Assembly: GCA_030737875.1 (NCBI GenBank)
Contig: CM060918.1
Span: 771,770,552-771,834,551, forward strand
DNA: 64,000 nucleotides
Direction: 5' to 3'
From: Allium sativum
Lineage: Eukaryota > Streptophyta > Magnoliopsida > Asparagales > Amaryllidaceae
This document shows positions 21,541-36,101 of this stretch, piece after piece (the first letter of the stretch is position 1; each line of letters opens with the position of its first letter). The notes beneath the pieces are model-generated. The model saw nothing but the letters and a program-made list of their open reading frames with translations, was not told the origin of the DNA and did no database searches. A program made the translations under genes and the position numbers.

Positions 21541-24500
21541 TGTTGGGTACAACAATGTGTTGTATGATTTTTTGTTTGGTGATAACAAACATATAATATT
21601 ATTTAAATGTGTTTGTAACTGTACTATTTTATATTTCATTTCATAGAAATAAATATTTATTGAATAATATACTATTATACACAGTTCACAATATATTTAT
21701 TCAATTAAATAATTTATTTCAAAATCTGAAATAGTACAACATTCTAACTCCACTATTATATATTCACAGTTATAATATTTTACATGAAATTGTACTACGA
21801 ATTAATTTGAATATGAGAGACAATTTGATTTGAACACAATAAAATAATATTTTATTTCAATCAACTTTGTTTATTACAAATATCAGTACAATTTTCTATT
21901 TTCTATACATCAGCTCTTCACTACAGTTCACTCAACACTCATATACATTTTACAGACACATTCATTGTTACATATACATTCCGACACTTATACACTCCGT
22001 CTCCTGTCTTCACAGCTCACTGTCAGTCCAGTCATCATTTGCTTACCGGTCATATACAGAAACACATACACAACAGTATCTAGAACAGAAATAATATTCT
22101 AAATTCTAGCGATATAATTTTCATTTTAAAAAATTTATTTGCCTTAGAATTTCAGTGCGTTTCTCATCATTTTTCATGACTTGATCTGATATGTATATAT
22201 GCACTGATCAGCCTCAACATACTATATTGGTTTGCTGATCAAAACCAGTTGATTCTGAACAGCCACAACACAGTGCAGCAGTCTGCTGATAAATAAATTT
22301 CATGTGCACGATATATGTATACACAGACTGTTGTGTATATACACACATATGTACAGGAGAATATGGTGATACATGCACGAGTCAATGGTGCAACAAGAAT
22401 TCAAGTGCATCAAAGTAGCAGTGGAGCAAGTAATATACAATGGTGCAAATACCAAACAGAGAGCATGACAATTTAAAGCAAACAGCAAATGCATGGGTGG
22501 CAACATAATCAGCTCATGCCGCAAACAAGTCAAGACAAATAGCAAGACATAGTTCAGCCCATATTTTTCAAAGTGGACAAAATGTGGTCGAGCACAATTC
22601 TAAGCCGCACACAAGCAAATGGACATATATGATTGTCCACAACACATGCAAACATGGTTGGTGCAGCATTTCTAGTGTGCACAAGTTGACACAGTGGAGC
22701 AGCTCAGGTGAAATACAATGATGCTACAATAGTGAAGTCGTGTGTGTATACACTCATATCTACGTACATAGTCAGTGAAGAACATGGGTCAGAATAGCCC
22801 AAGTCAAGACAGAACAAATGGTGCGCTACATGATTGAGCAAACATGAACATGCAGGAAGGATCAGCATATACAAGTTCAATATGAAAAGTTCTGTATACA
22901 CAGCAAAACAATGGCAACTAGATGTGCACAGCAAATTCAAATGGACAAGTGGTGCATATCAGATTCTTAGTTCAAGTGCTAAAACTTCTCTTTGCAAAAT
23001 TACAAGTCAAAGATGTGCATGAAAATTTTATTCTAGAAATACACAGATCAGAATAGGGAAGAAATCTCAAATACTTCTTTTCTAATTGGCGCTAAAAGTA
23101 GCAAAAATTTATTGAGCATTGTTTCTAGGTGTCAAACATGTTTGACACGCAAATGCAATCAAAACAGTAAAGATATTGCACTAGAGTCTGATCACATATG
23201 CAAGGAATCAAAGCAGGCTAGTAATGTGCAAAGCAAATTTCAAGGACTGACAAAACTAATTAGGGAGCAATCAGATTGCAATTCAAATAGTTTCCTGAAA
23301 TGAATATGTCGTGGCAAGAAATCATTTCAGCAATCAAGCATTAGAGAATGCAAACAATCAGGAAATTATTCAGTTGGCAACAATAAATCTTTCCAGGAAT
23401 GGCAAAAAATAATCCATGAATTTCCTGAATCTACAGAGAGACAAGAGACAAAATTTCCCATTTTTTATGTAGGCAATTTATCATGAATGTCAACATTAAA
23501 GCAGCAGTTTATTATTCAGGCAAAACAATGTAATCATGGCAAGGTCAAGCAAGTGTCAAATGTTCAAGTGCACGCACATCAAAGATTCGGAATTTCTTTT
23601 GGCAAAAAATTCAACAGGGGATGTTAAGAAAAGAATCAATTCGCAAATACAGGGTTCAAGAATTCTTTCCAGAAATACAGTCAACATATTTCAAGGAAAT
23701 TACGCAAGTTTGAAGTTTTCAAAGTTCACAAATTCAAAGTCAAGGACCAAAATTTAAGCAATGAACATTTAGGTTTAAAATCGAAGAATTCTCCAGAATT
23801 TCAGAAGATTTCAACACCAAAGTATACGCAACAACTGAAGACCAAATCACTGATCGAAATCAAAGAAAATATCAAATTTTTAATCCTATTTAAACACCTA
23901 TCCTCATCGGCGGAAATTCATCCAAGTTCGAGCATAATTAAAGCATAAATTCGAATTTAAAACCATACCAGAGAAACGAAATTGCTTGGATCCAAATCGC
24001 TCGAATAAACGAAACACAGATAGCCACCGGAAAATCGAAGAACATCAGAAGAGATCGACATCTTCCAATCTAAGTGGAACCCTTGTTTGTATCGCAAATA
24101 GACTCTGCCATTTTTTATTTCTAGAGAGGAGCAATCAGGCCAAAGACTTGGTGGAAGCAAGAATAAAGAGACCGACCAAAAGATTATAAAGGGATATAAG
24201 GATTTGATTAATTATAAACTAGGGTTTTACCTTTTAAAAGGGTTTTTAAATTGTTTTTTATTTGTCTTTAGTTTCTAGTTGTAATCGGATTAGAGTTTTC
24301 TAGTTTGTCTCTAATACTAAGGAGACGAATTACGGGATTTGTAATTCGGGGAAATCTGGTTTCGGGGATAGAAACCAGTGCAAGGTTTTGAGCATTGGGT
24401 TAAGAACAGTTGGGAGCGAGTGTCGCGAGTTTACAGTGGATTGTAAGCGTAGAGATTGTTTTAACTCCTAGTAGAAATCTTGGGGAATGCAGAAGTAGGC

Positions 24501-24657
24501 AGGGTTTTGCCGAAGCTGGGTATTTCTGTGTGTTATTTATTTTCCGCATTTATTCTGATTATTATCTGTGTTGTTATTATTTAATTACTCAGCAAAAATC
24601 TGTGATAAACCCTATTTACCCCCCCCCCCCTCTAGTGATAATTTAGATCCTACAACA
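21541..24657 (+). mobile_element. 3' LTR of the Ty1/copia (Sirevirus-like) element
   Basis: It starts TGTTGGGTAC and ends CTACAACA. The last 450 bases look like a copia R/U5: a TATAAAG at about 24185, gtaggcagggttttgccgaa near 24493-24516, a ttattttccgc stretch and a C-run followed by tctag just before the end. At 3.1 kb it is long for a copia LTR, so a secondary insertion in the AT-rich middle (about 22100-24000) is possible, but I saw no clear boundary. Open frames inside (such as 22300-22545 and 23536-23757) look random. Confidence 0.6.
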
Positions 24658-27183
24658 TAAACATTCCAAACACAGAAATCTCATTAACCTAAGTCATGCG
24701 AGATAATTACAAGTACGAATCACCACAAAGCCAAGAACCCGATGCTGGAAAGTGAAAACAATAAAGACGACGACATAACAACAACACCGAGAACCTCAAA
24801 ACAATGGCCATATACAACGAGATGTTTTATTCCACGGTTGGAGCTCAAACCACTTTTATGATCTTCAATTCACCATATCACGACAGCAAAATGCTCAATC
24901 TCGTGTTACAAACACTACTGGTGTTGTTGGATATTTCCGAATCACCATCTCTATTAAGAGAGAATCTATGATCAGAAAAGAAACCTAACACAAAACTGCT
25001 TCTCATGGAAATCAAACTAATACCATATAAAGACAAAAATGGATAGGTGAAAATTACAGAAAGTAGCCCCATGAGACAACATACAAGAACAACAAGTTGA
25101 ATTGAATATGATGTCGCACTAAATAATGGTTACGACATCGATCGAACAAAGGATTAATTTCCGCATCATAAGACAAATCTAGTCATAACTTCCCATCTAC
25201 AAAACGATGTGCGGGCACACGTCTACATGGGCAGTTTAGACATAGATTCCTAAACATAAAAACTGACATTAAGAAAAAGAGATTTGCTACAAAATCTCCA
25301 AAGCTAGTCAAACAAAAGACCATACAAGTCCGCGTAAAACATAGATGCCTCTAAAACTCTCAACAAGATTCCCCTCAAAAAAACAACCAAAGATAGTTTA
25401 ATCTTCATCTCCGAAATGATGATCGTCTTCGAAAGAAATTATTCCAATATCTAGAAGCAATAGGCCGATGCAAGTCCAACTACCTCGACAAATTTTCTTG
25501 GCCCTAAAGCGGTGAGACTTTTTGCTCATTCTGATCCACCCAACTGCCCTCTACCTAAGGAGGAGACTTAAATGGTGTGAGTAAGATCGAATATTACTAC
25601 TAGGTATTATAGGCCAAGAAATGTTCGGAGAGAATAAATTTGATCTTGGAGCACTAGTGAGGCAAGGTCTAATGCGCAAACTAGCGCGGGAAAAGAGGAG
25701 ATGAGGCGGAAACAAAGAAAGGGAAGAAGGATAGGAATATGGTTCGGCTAGATGAGGAAGGAAGGACGAAAGAAGAAAGTTAAGGGGGTAATTTGGACGC
25801 AACTTTTATGGTTAAGTCCTAGGTTCAAGTTGCAACAAAACTCATCAACTTATCGACCATTCTTGCATAACTCTAGACGGTCAACTATTAGATGCGTTTT
25901 GGGCAAAGATTGAATCATGACCTTATTAAGCCGGATAAAATATTAACCGTCCCGCGTCATGTTTTAGGATTTGACGTGATCCGAAAAAAATACTTACCCT
26001 CATCATGACGATATCGAGGACCGTAGTCAAGCCCCGAACCCACTCCAAGGATTGCAAGTAGTCTTGACAACAGGCTATGGCCACACGACGAATGAAGGAA
26101 TTCCAAAAATAATTTAGCTAGAAAATCGTAATATAAACTAAAATGGATTTTCCTCTTACCTAGCTGACAACAAACAAACGATTCAGAATCAAATACCCCA
26201 AAAATATGGATGGAGGATTTTTCTTAGCCTTTTGAAGAAAAACTCTTCCAAAAATGGAATTTATTATAAACTAACGGTTTTGTACTTATAAACCCAGTTT
26301 ATTATTATTATTATTTATATTACAAACAGAGAAACATTTTCGTTTTCAATAATGTTGGAGCTTTGCAATCTTGAGGTTTCAATAAATTATCCAATATATA
26401 TAGGAAGAGTGATACTAAAAATCACAAGGAATGGATATTTATTATTCTTAAGTTTAGTGGTATATTCCTTATCATTTCTAATTCTTTCCTTCCTACCAAT
26501 CAAATTATATTTATTAAAATTGCACAAAGCCCTAAAATTTTTGAAATACGAATATATTAAAATTTAAAAATCGTATCTTCATAAAACTAGGCCTTTATAA
26601 AACCATTTTCCGAAATCGTATTTCAAAACTTTCAAATCCATTTCTATTTTTCCAATTAGTTTCAAAAATAAATTTCTTCAAATACAAGGCTAAGAACTCA
26701 AATGAATATTTCAATAAAGGAAGATTTGAAATTCAACAACGTAACGATTGGAAATATCTCGTAATTATATTCCAATGGATATAATATACTAATGTGAACC
26801 TTTACCATTTTGGATCGAGAAATGGTCTTAAACAGAACTACCAAAGAAACCAAAACCAGAAATCGCGACTATCTCGGTTGTAGCTAGATTTTTGTCCAGT
26901 CCCAATCTCGAATCAACGGAATCCACTGTATGTCGTCCTCATGCTCTTCACAACTAGAATGCCAACGTACTATGGGGTAAGACAGAATTGGCTAGAAACC
27001 CGAACTCAACATTCTTCAACTCTTAGTCACTTAAAGCCCATTTTATATAATTAGGCCCACAACTAATTCATTGTTGAAATAAATTACAGTTGAGTAAGAA
27101 AGACGAAGAAAACAGAAAAGGAAATCGAATTACATTCTCTTACAAGTCCTAATTTAACTAATTCCTCTGATTATTTAACCTAA
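24658..27183. other. Unassigned 2.5-kb region between the copia LTR and LTR D's primer site
   Basis: Because a primer site and LTR D follow immediately on the right, this may be the internal leader of element D read leftward on the minus strand, with the copia element inserted in it. I found no gag or pol similarity. A splice-donor-like AGGGTAAGTA lies on the minus strand at about 25991-26000. No gene is supported; the short frames here look like noise. Confidence 0.4.
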
Positions 27184-27195
27184 GATCTGATACCA
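27184..27195 (-). other. Primer-binding site of element D (one mismatch)
   Basis: The minus strand reads TGGTATCAGATC, one base different from the tRNA-iMet complement, and is again two bases from the LTR start at 27198. Confidence 0.75.
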
Positions 27196-28740
27196 AATGT
27201 AACACCCCACACTTTTCTGCACCCAAATTTAAACAAAAATAGAAACTTAAACACATCCAAGTATGAAGTGTGTATATCTGGTACCTCCAAAAAATGAGCA
27301 TGAGCATAATCAGAGTACGATAAAAGAAAACTCATAGTGGAAACAAAATAGGATAACTAGTATTAACTTAAGTAATTGCCTTTTTCAGAGTAAGTCACTT
27401 TGCCAATATCGAGCATGTGAGAGAAGGAGAACCGAAAGCCAAACTAAAACATCTGTGAGAACCCGACTTTCTCTAGAAAACCTAGGTGGTTGTAATGAGG
27501 AGGGGGTCAGAATAACAAAATCCTGGTGAACAGAAAATGTGCAACAAAGATGGTAATACGCAGATGTATCTCGTTGGTTCAACCAAAGATGTATTCCTAC
27601 CAAGGTTAGTGATTTTAGCCTAACCTTGTAAATGTTTATGCACGTCCCTACTACTCTTCCCAAAGTAGTATTCCAAGATATAATACCGAGATAAAACGTT
27701 TACGCATATATTTAGGAAGCCCTTAAATCATAGTTTAACTGATTATTAGACCGAGAAGTGAACCCCTAACTGCGGAGTTCTTATATATATACACCTTTCC
27801 ATCCACTTTATCTTTATTGTTTTCCGCCTCACTATCAATGGTAGATAGGGTGGATTCTCCTAATCACTTAGGACCCTAGGCGGACTTATTGGTCACTTGA
27901 TACCTCTCGATAACTTGTTCCACATTCTTATAAACTAGAGAGCACTAGCTACGGGCCCTACTAATTAAGGCTTTCGTCATTCACGCATATACGCTTACCC
28001 CGTATAAGGTGAGCGATGGTATTTTATCACTTGATATACCTCTAGTTGACCTGATTGGGTAACCCCCTTAGTCACTTACTACTTCCTATAGGATAGGTAG
28101 CCATATCTGACATTTTAAGTCTCCAGGTTTGGGTAGGCAATACACACACATGTCGTTTAAGACCCCTATACTGAAAGACCTATTCCCAGACAGACTATTC
28201 AACTCTAGTCGCTTAAGTCCCAGCAAGCGGACTATACGCGAAGGTTATTAGGTTCGTACCCCATTAGCCCTTAGTACCTTTCCCTATTGAGTGGGCCACA
28301 TTATCACGTCTTTTCCGTTTAGTTATTCTCCACGGAAATATTATTCGCATAAGATTTATTATTGTCATGGGTTACTATGATTAATATTATCTTTATATCA
28401 TTAGCCTACTAAGTCCAACTCTACTTTTAATTTTAAGTCCTATATTCATTAATATAAATAAGGAAAATTATATCCCCTTTATCTTAGGATATTTATCTAA
28501 TCACTTCCCTAATTGGACTTAGTATTTAAACAACAATTAATATCCATTAATCCTCTAATTACACCCATTTATTCTTATTTCTTTGTTTATTGCCCTTCAT
28601 TACCATAACACTTATATTTTCCTAAGGCAACCATTTATGAGTCCCAAGGTATTTATTTGTTGTACCCCAACAGACAATTACTATTCTTATTTGTTTATTT
28701 ATTGCTTGTTATATATATTTTATTTGTGAACAAGACCTCT

Positions 28741-28943
28741 CACATTAAGTTGACCACTTGTGGATTCTAGATTTGCCGGTCAGTTCCGGGAAGGCTTATA
28801 CCACAAGTTGAACTTAACCTCGTGGCTTGGTACATTTATATTTACGCATTAGACCCCTTACATTGAGCTGACCACCTGTGAATGCTGGATTTGCCGGTTG
28901 GTACCGAGCAGACTTCTTCCACAAATTAAGCTTAACCTCATGT
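28741..28943 (-). repeat. Two structured stem-loop modules in LTR D
   Basis: Module 1 (28741-28823) pairs TTAAGTT..ACTTGTGG with CCACAAGT..AACTTAA. Module 2 (28857-28943) keeps AGCT/AGCTTAA and TGTG/CACA pairing but is more decayed. The loops are TTGCCGGTCAGTTCCGGG and TTGCCGGTTGGTACCGAG. Confidence 0.65.
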
Positions 28944-30381
28944 CTAAATGCGGTTATAATTCAAATTCCCTAATTGGGGTGTACAACATTAAACCTAATT
29001 AATTTAGGAATTGTAACCATTATCCTATTATATTTACTTTCTCCATTCAACATTTGGTTACAATTGTTATTTATTGGTTTGCGGTCCTAGTCGTAAACTA
29101 TATTGATTGATACAATGGCCACCACAAATGTATTAATTCAACATGGATTGCATTTTCATATGATTTCATAATTGAACATCATTCAAGCATTCAATACAAT
29201 GTATACTTTACTGTTTTACGCTGATTTGGACAGATAATATGTATATATTTATGTTTTCGCACGGTCAAAGTTATCTTTTATTCTTATTGTTATTATTTTT
29301 AAATTAATGATTTGGTTTAATCAATAACCAAACACTCCTTTTTGCATTCGATCTTGCCAAAAGGTTTCAAATCTTCGAAAAAGATCGTTAGCTATAAATA
29401 TTGTAAATTATGCATGATTTGACATATTTCAAATTTGTAAGAAATATATATATTTATATATTTTTAGGATAGTTGATGCAATCTATGCACAAATATTTAT
29501 ATTTATACGTACGTTTGCACCACTTTTCCTTTTTTAATCTTTTTGTCATACCTCCTGTGAATTCAAAATAACATCTTTTGTTCAAAAAAAAGAAAAATGG
29601 CATATTTACAACAATTAAGCCAAAACCCAACAATAATGAATACAAACAGACATATTTCTTTTAAAATTACAATCACACAATTTAACATTTAATCTAATAT
29701 TCAGATAATTTATTACTCATCACCGAAAATAGAGATCTATAATATAGCTACATCTAAATGGTGTTTAATGGGACTAATTTCCAGATTTACAATGCTTTGC
29801 AACATCCACAACACATTTTACAACATAATTGCAAGAAATATGTATAAAAATTTTTAAGAATCCCACAATTAATATTATGCCTAACCACAATTTACAATAT
29901 ACAAGTTTTAACAATGTTTACAATCAGATCTGATGGGTGTTAATCCAATTACAACAATTTAGTGAACGGATCTGATAGAAACAGGCATAAAAATTTAGAT
30001 CTAATTCAAACGAAATAGATAGGCTATTATAACAGTATTCGTAAATTTCCCACTCACCTTAAAGCATCCAAATCCAAAGTTTGAACCTTTTAAACCTACA
30101 ATTCCCAAATTCTTATAAATCTACAATTTATCTTAAAAGGGGATAATTTCATATCTATCGAGATGTATGAAAATAGAAAGAGAGGAGAGAATCTGATTTG
30201 GAGCGTCAACTCGCATTCTTTTCCAATGAATCTGATAATTCTCTCAATTCTATATGATTTGTGTTTGGTTTGTTGTATATGAATATATTTTTAATTAAGA
30301 AATTAGGTTAGAAGAGGGAGGGAAATGGCATAGCTTCGCTGCCGCCAACATTGTGTTGAAAAGAATAAGGCCTTACCCTTT

Positions 30382-30390
30382 TATTTATAG
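30382..30390 (-). promoter_or_regulatory. TATA box of LTR D
   Basis: CTATAAATA on the minus strand, about 410 bases from the LTR start, in the same relative place as in B and C. Confidence 0.5.
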
Positions 30391-30803
30391 AAGTAGAATT
30401 GGCCATGAAAAATCAGTTTGATTTATTATACATCCGTCTGTACATATATTTGCATAGCCAAAATCCTAGCCGTCACTACGTGACTCGACCTAGTGGTCGT
30501 AGCCAGCGGTCGACCGCCGGTCGACCACTTGGTTGACCTGGCAGTGAGGTAGATAGGGGATTATTAATTTCTATATATATACATATTATTCTGTTTTATT
30601 TATTTTCCGCCCGTTATCGTATTTCGTCCATAACTATTTCATACGGACTCCATTCGCGGAACTCCAAACATGAAAATTGACCAGAATTCTGAGACGAACG
30701 CATCGGTTAAAGTTTTATGGTCAAATTATATCATTTGCAAAAATTCTTATTTTTGAGATTTTAATTAAATAACTGTTTGTTGCCAAAATTCCAGGTTGTT
30801 AGG

Positions 30804-33800
30804 GTTAGACGATGAACTATGAGTCATCGTCCAATTCAGTTCCGAAGTTAGAATTAGAATCAGGATCTTGCTCAATAGCTTTTCCCTTCGCAACCTCAGA
30901 TCTTCTCATGGAATATATTCCAAAAACTATAGATGTGCTACCCAATAAATACCACCAGTTAGAGCGATTAGCCTATACCCAATGTTGTGAACTAGTGTAG
31001 TGCATACAGGGGAAGTTGTGTAGAAAACAACAACATAGATGAAGCATTAGAAATGTGCTACAAAAATTGACTCGATGGACTGTTATTCTTGATCGTCTTA
31101 ATGAATCACGACCATGAATAACGTCATGTCATAATCTTGCACGGGGAAGAATTATATAATTTGAGTTGTCCAAAGTTATACGCGCGTAAGGCTATGTTCA
31201 TATGCAAGTTCTAATGTTCTCATATGCTCTATCCTAGTTATCTAGATGGTCGTGTAAATGGATTTAGGTTCAGAATTGATTCATTGTTAGCGTTCAATGC
31301 AAAATTGTTGTAGTCGCCAAGTTTGTTAAAGCGTCGAAGTTGAATGTCTAAACTGGTTCGGTCAAGTCCAAATCGGCCTTTCCGATTCGATCAATTCTGG
31401 GGGGATCAATCCATATTGACTTTTCCAGGTCGACCAACTCTAGATCGATCATTTCCGACTCGATGTCCCTGGCACGACATTCATCCAGGTCGGTTAAAGG
31501 CAATGCCGACCCGGGCATGACAAAATTTTCTCCTTACTTCAATTTCTCTTTGAAGTCTCCACTTTCTTCTCGAGTGTTCCAGATTCCTTTATTTCTTCCT
31601 TCCTTCCTCTTCCGTCAGTAGCAACATAGCCTTCAACACCCAAAGCCAAACAACCTCGCATCGCCACCGCGACCTAACCTTATATCCTTCATCGTCGTTG
31701 CCACCATTTCCAGCATGGGATATGTTAAACTTCAACAGCTATAATCAGACATTGTAAAATTTGATAAAACACATTGTAAACCCATTCAAACCCACTTGAA
31801 TTGATTCAAGTTTGAGATTTTAAGAATGAACAACAGCGGATCTTGCTAATGGATGAAAGTTCGATCGAATTAGAGGTTGGAGAGAGAAATTGTAAACTCT
31901 TAGATTGGTGTAGTAAAAAGTAAAAGAAATAAAATAACTGCGTAGTCCCGATACTTATATAGGAAAGATGGAGACTTTTCCATTTCTTAGTGATGTGATT
32001 GGTAACTCGGTACGGATCAATTATGTTGATCCGGAGTCCGGTTCGATCATCGAACCAGATTTAAAAAATAAAATAGAAGAAACAAGAAAAGAGCTAAGAA
32101 GATTTTTTTTGACATTTCCATGTATTGGGTGATAACTCAGACTCACGTGCGAAAACTGACTTGACTTGGCAATGCATTCGACTTGCGCAAAAAATGATGT
32201 TGCGTGCAACGACCTGCATGTTTGCAATCACACGTGAGAGCCAACAACTTGGCTATATGGTGGGTGGATTCAACCTATTGATTCGATGGGGTTTGAGTAT
32301 TAACCTATGTCTCTTGGAAACTTCAGTCAAAGACTCTGGCCTAGTGAGTACCGTCGAACATAATATGAAGCATGTCTAACTATTTATGCAGAAAGAAAGA
32401 ATCCAAGTGTCAAGACTATTTGAAAGGACAGACTATTCATTACTACTTTCCTAAAGACATATAACATTCCAAGGAGATGCAGCTCTATCGATTCAAAGCA
32501 CATCTCATCTTCAAAACGACATACTTTGAGGGGGTAAAGTGTTGACCTGCCTTTCGAACAAGGCCGTCGAGCGAGTAGAAACTTATGTCCAAGATGATCT
32601 TAATAGGGAAAAAACTCTAAAGCTTTCATAAATATCCAGATCGGCCAAGACTCTGCTACGAAGTAAATCCGGTTCGACTAGAAACCCTCATCGATCAACA
32701 CTCGGTTCGGTGGAAGTAAAGAAGCTACATCCGAATCGGCTAGCATCAGGCTCGAGTATGTCGAGTCAGGCATAGTTCGAATCATATTATAGTTGTTGTT
32801 GACATGCTCCACAACATTGTGACCAAACCCACGATCTCCACTACTCCTGGATCGACCACCATGTGCCCCTATCAAGTCGGATTCAAACATCATCTATAAA
32901 AATTCCTTGGAGCATGGAAAAGGGATATTTTGGCTTCTCTTACGCATTTTATGTTCTGGAAACATATTGTACCCGAGATTTCATTATCCGAAGGCATAGT
33001 AATCTTAATTTCTTGTAATATTTAAGAGAAGTTATAAACTGGACGTAGGTAATCCATAACTGAATCACTATAAATTGCTTTTTTGTGCTCTTTCCTCATT
33101 TTATTTAATGTTTTCTTCACTTTTAATCTCTTCATCGTAATATTTGAATGTTTGTGCCACTGTTGGTGTAAACAGCATATATATGTACATACTGAATCAC
33201 ATGTAGAGATGAGTTTTGTAAATATCATTGAGTTGTAAATAAAATGGGAAAATATAAATATTTATGAATATCAATATTTATATGTGAAAATTAATTATAT
33301 ATGTTGGTATAAGATATTTGTGTCTAAACTTTGTGTTTCGTGTAGGTATAAACTTAAATTGTAAATTTTTGTACATAAAATTGTAAATTGTACAATTTGT
33401 TGGTAAAATATAAATATTGTGTTAATTTCTTTGTATTTATGTTTAAAAGAAAGTTCAAAAATGTTTTAAATATCTTGTATAAACTTTTAGTAAGGCAAGC
33501 TATGTATTTTGATATTAAAATGGTGAAGTACAAGATTAACAAGGTGATTTGTGTATAGAATAATTCAAATTAGCATAGACAATGCTTAGATTCACTTAAC
33601 ATGGTCTAAACTAAGTGTTAAAGACCAAATTAGGCTTTAATTAAGCCCAAAACCCATCTAGGTTATGTAAAAGAAGGGAGAAACAAAGAAATACAGTATG
33701 TGTCTAATTTTCCCCTTTCTTCGTCCTATTGGAATAAAAACTTTACAGTGGAAAACTCATGGCTTTTTCCCCAAATTATGAAATCTAAATCTCCCAATTC

Positions 33801-35192
33801 AAATGGAAGAGCTTGCCTCTCTCAATCTCAGCCCGGAAGAAATCTCCAACAAGGAATTCAAGGCATCAATCTCAGTGATTCGAAAAGGGGACTCATAGCG
33901 AAGTTTCTTAGTTTCATGTTTATGTCTTCAGTCTGCAGGTTGTGAGGACGTCCAAAGCTTCTTCCCTTGTGCAAAACAAAGCTGAAATCATAAAATCCAA
34001 TCAAGGTGAGTATGTAAAACTCAGACACTCTAGCTTGCATGCTGTTAGTTTTCATATTTGAGTGAAAATAAAGTCTTGTTTGCTGAATTTTACTTGATAC
34101 TATAAACAAAAAGCTTTAACTCTTAGTTTACAGTTAAAAGATGACTTCTGTCCTATTTTAAGAGCGAATAACTATATCAATCCATGTCCATTCTGCATGA
34201 CTTTTGTTTCAGTGTATTGCCTGAATGTTGTAGTTTATACCTATAAAATTTTGTGTCCAATTGTTGTCGTTTGATCATTGAAGTAGTGGCATAAAGTTGG
34301 GTTTGTCAACGACCAACCGAACCTACAAATTTGCGGGACTATGTTGACATAGGCAGAACCTAGGTCGATATAGGGCTTTACCTGTGTCGACACATGCAGT
34401 GCAAAATGCATGACAAACATTGCCTGCTGCCTTTCTAATTTGTTGCTTTTTCAATGTGTTTTGCATCACTGTTTGCTTCATTGTTTATCCATTTTCAAGT
34501 GCAATTTGAATTGAATGTTGATACTCTTTCAAGGCTTAATCCATAGCTATAATCTGGTTGTACCTGCACAACGTTTTGGTCTAATTTTCATGTGCATTTT
34601 GTGTTTAGTGTTGCTCTTTTCAAGATGAGTTTTGCACACAGTACACGTTTGAAATAAAATGATTTATGTTCTGAGTTTCCTAAATAAATACACACACACA
34701 AATATATACAACTTATGACAATGGTTTTTCCATGTTTTGATTTTTAAATAAAAATGATCTCAAGGCACTAGTAAGAACAATATTTTCCGTAATATATAGA
34801 TTTCAAAGAAATAACTCAAATGTTCCTAAATAATTTATAAACTCGCTTTCCTAATGAGGTATTCTCTGTAGATAAGATTACACACTTTGGCACCCTTCGA
34901 GATATCGAGACTGTGATTTAGATGATTTAATTAATTGCATGGTACGAGACACGTAGATTAATCATATTGGTTAATTTTTAGCTCGGTGATCGAAGATATC
35001 TATTGTTTATCAGTGTAAAGACTAACTTATGTGAATCAAATAATGAAACGTGCAGTATGAGACATATTGCTTTCACTTTTTGAGTTACTGTCTGTAAGTA
35101 TACGACACATTCTTATGGTTCCAGTACTTGCTTCGAAGTAAATCTGGACTCGATGGAATCAGATATATATGTATTCTCTTGATCGAAGTGGT
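30804..35192. other. Unassigned region, no gene recognised
   Basis: The composition varies: a TCGACC/GATC-rich stretch (about 31370-31510), a pyrimidine-rich stretch (about 31530-31620) and very AT-rich sequence (33230-33560). A donor-like CAAGGTGAGT occurs at about 34002-34011. The repeated motif cgaagtaaatcyggwyyga appears near 32660 and 35135. These traits suggest decayed LTR-type repeats, but I could not define ends. None of the open frames (the longest 84 codons) resembles a known protein. Confidence 0.4.
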
Positions 35193-35467
35193 CAAGTAGC
35201 ATTCGACCAAGACGGGTCGTGGTGAAGTTATGCTCGATCGAGACCAGTCGTAGTAAAGTTATATTCAACCGAGACGGGTTATAGTGAAGCCATACTCGAC
35301 TGAGACAGATAGTGGTAATGACATTCGATTGAGACGGGTCGTATTGAGGCTATACTCGATCAAGACATGTCATATTAAAGTTACACTTGACTGAGGGGGG
35401 TCATAGTGAAGTGAACTCGACCTATATGGGTCGTAGTGAAATATACTAGACCAGGACAAATCATAGC
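35193..35467. repeat. 31-bp tandem array, about nine diverged units
   Basis: Units of about 31 bp (29-31) follow the pattern gaagttatactcgaccgaga plus cgggtcgtagt. The first is 35193-35223 and the next starts at 35224. Units differ at many sites, so the array is old. The unit contains TCGAC/GTCG cores like the arrays in the LTR U3 regions. Confidence 0.75.
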
Positions 35468-36101
35468 AATATATCCTAAATATGTGTATAGCAATTGGAA
35501 AAATAGTTTTGTTTTGCTGATGCATATGCAATAGCTACTGATGTTTTGGATCCATTTGGTGGCTTTGATGATTTGGTGTTTGTGACGTTTTGGATCCATC
35601 TTTGTGACATATTATGATGAATTTCCATTATAGCCTTATGACTAGTTTTGAGGATTTAAGTTTTATGATCACTTTTGTGTAATTAAACTCTTTTGAGTTT
35701 ATTGTGCAGTATTTAGAGCATTTTGATGATAATTTAGTGTATGTGTTTTGATTCCCTTTGCGATTAAAAGATGATATATGTGTTTAGCTCAAAGCTAGTT
35801 CTTGTTGATTGTACTAAATTTTCTTATATTGATCCTGTATCCCATGACTCTAAATTTTGATTACCCCAATTTGGAATTTAGGTAATATGTATTAATGGAA
35901 ATATCTGAGTCTGTGTTCATAGTGTTTACATGTTATCTGAGTATAAATTTGTGAATTTATCTTTTTTTGAAATCTGTTGTTCTAAATTATTCCATTCCTT
36001 TCTAATAGAAAGGAGTCATTATTTTATATGATTTTGAGTTTATTTCGGATTATGAGATTCCTTTTCTTAGGAGAAGGAATTGTTCCCTTAATGACGGTAT
36101 T
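35468..36101. other. Unassigned flank of element C (left)
   Basis: No gene is seen. It is continuous with 47355 onward once element C and one copy of the duplication GTATT are discounted. Confidence 0.5.

Larger units (their letters stand above)
27198..30803 (-). mobile_element. LTR D: 5' LTR of a fourth, more decayed chromovirus family
   Basis: The left end is TGTAACACCCCAC. The right end is the expected place for GGTTGTTACA but reads ggttgttagg, so the exact end is uncertain. It shares with A, B and C the subterminal block with cggactcc and gagacgaacgca (about 30640-30705), a gtcgac-like array (about 30505-30540), a TATA box (30382-30390) and two stem-loop modules (28741-28943). No matching 3' LTR or coding region is in the window. 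At 3.6 kb it is similar in scale to the others. Confidence 0.75.
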
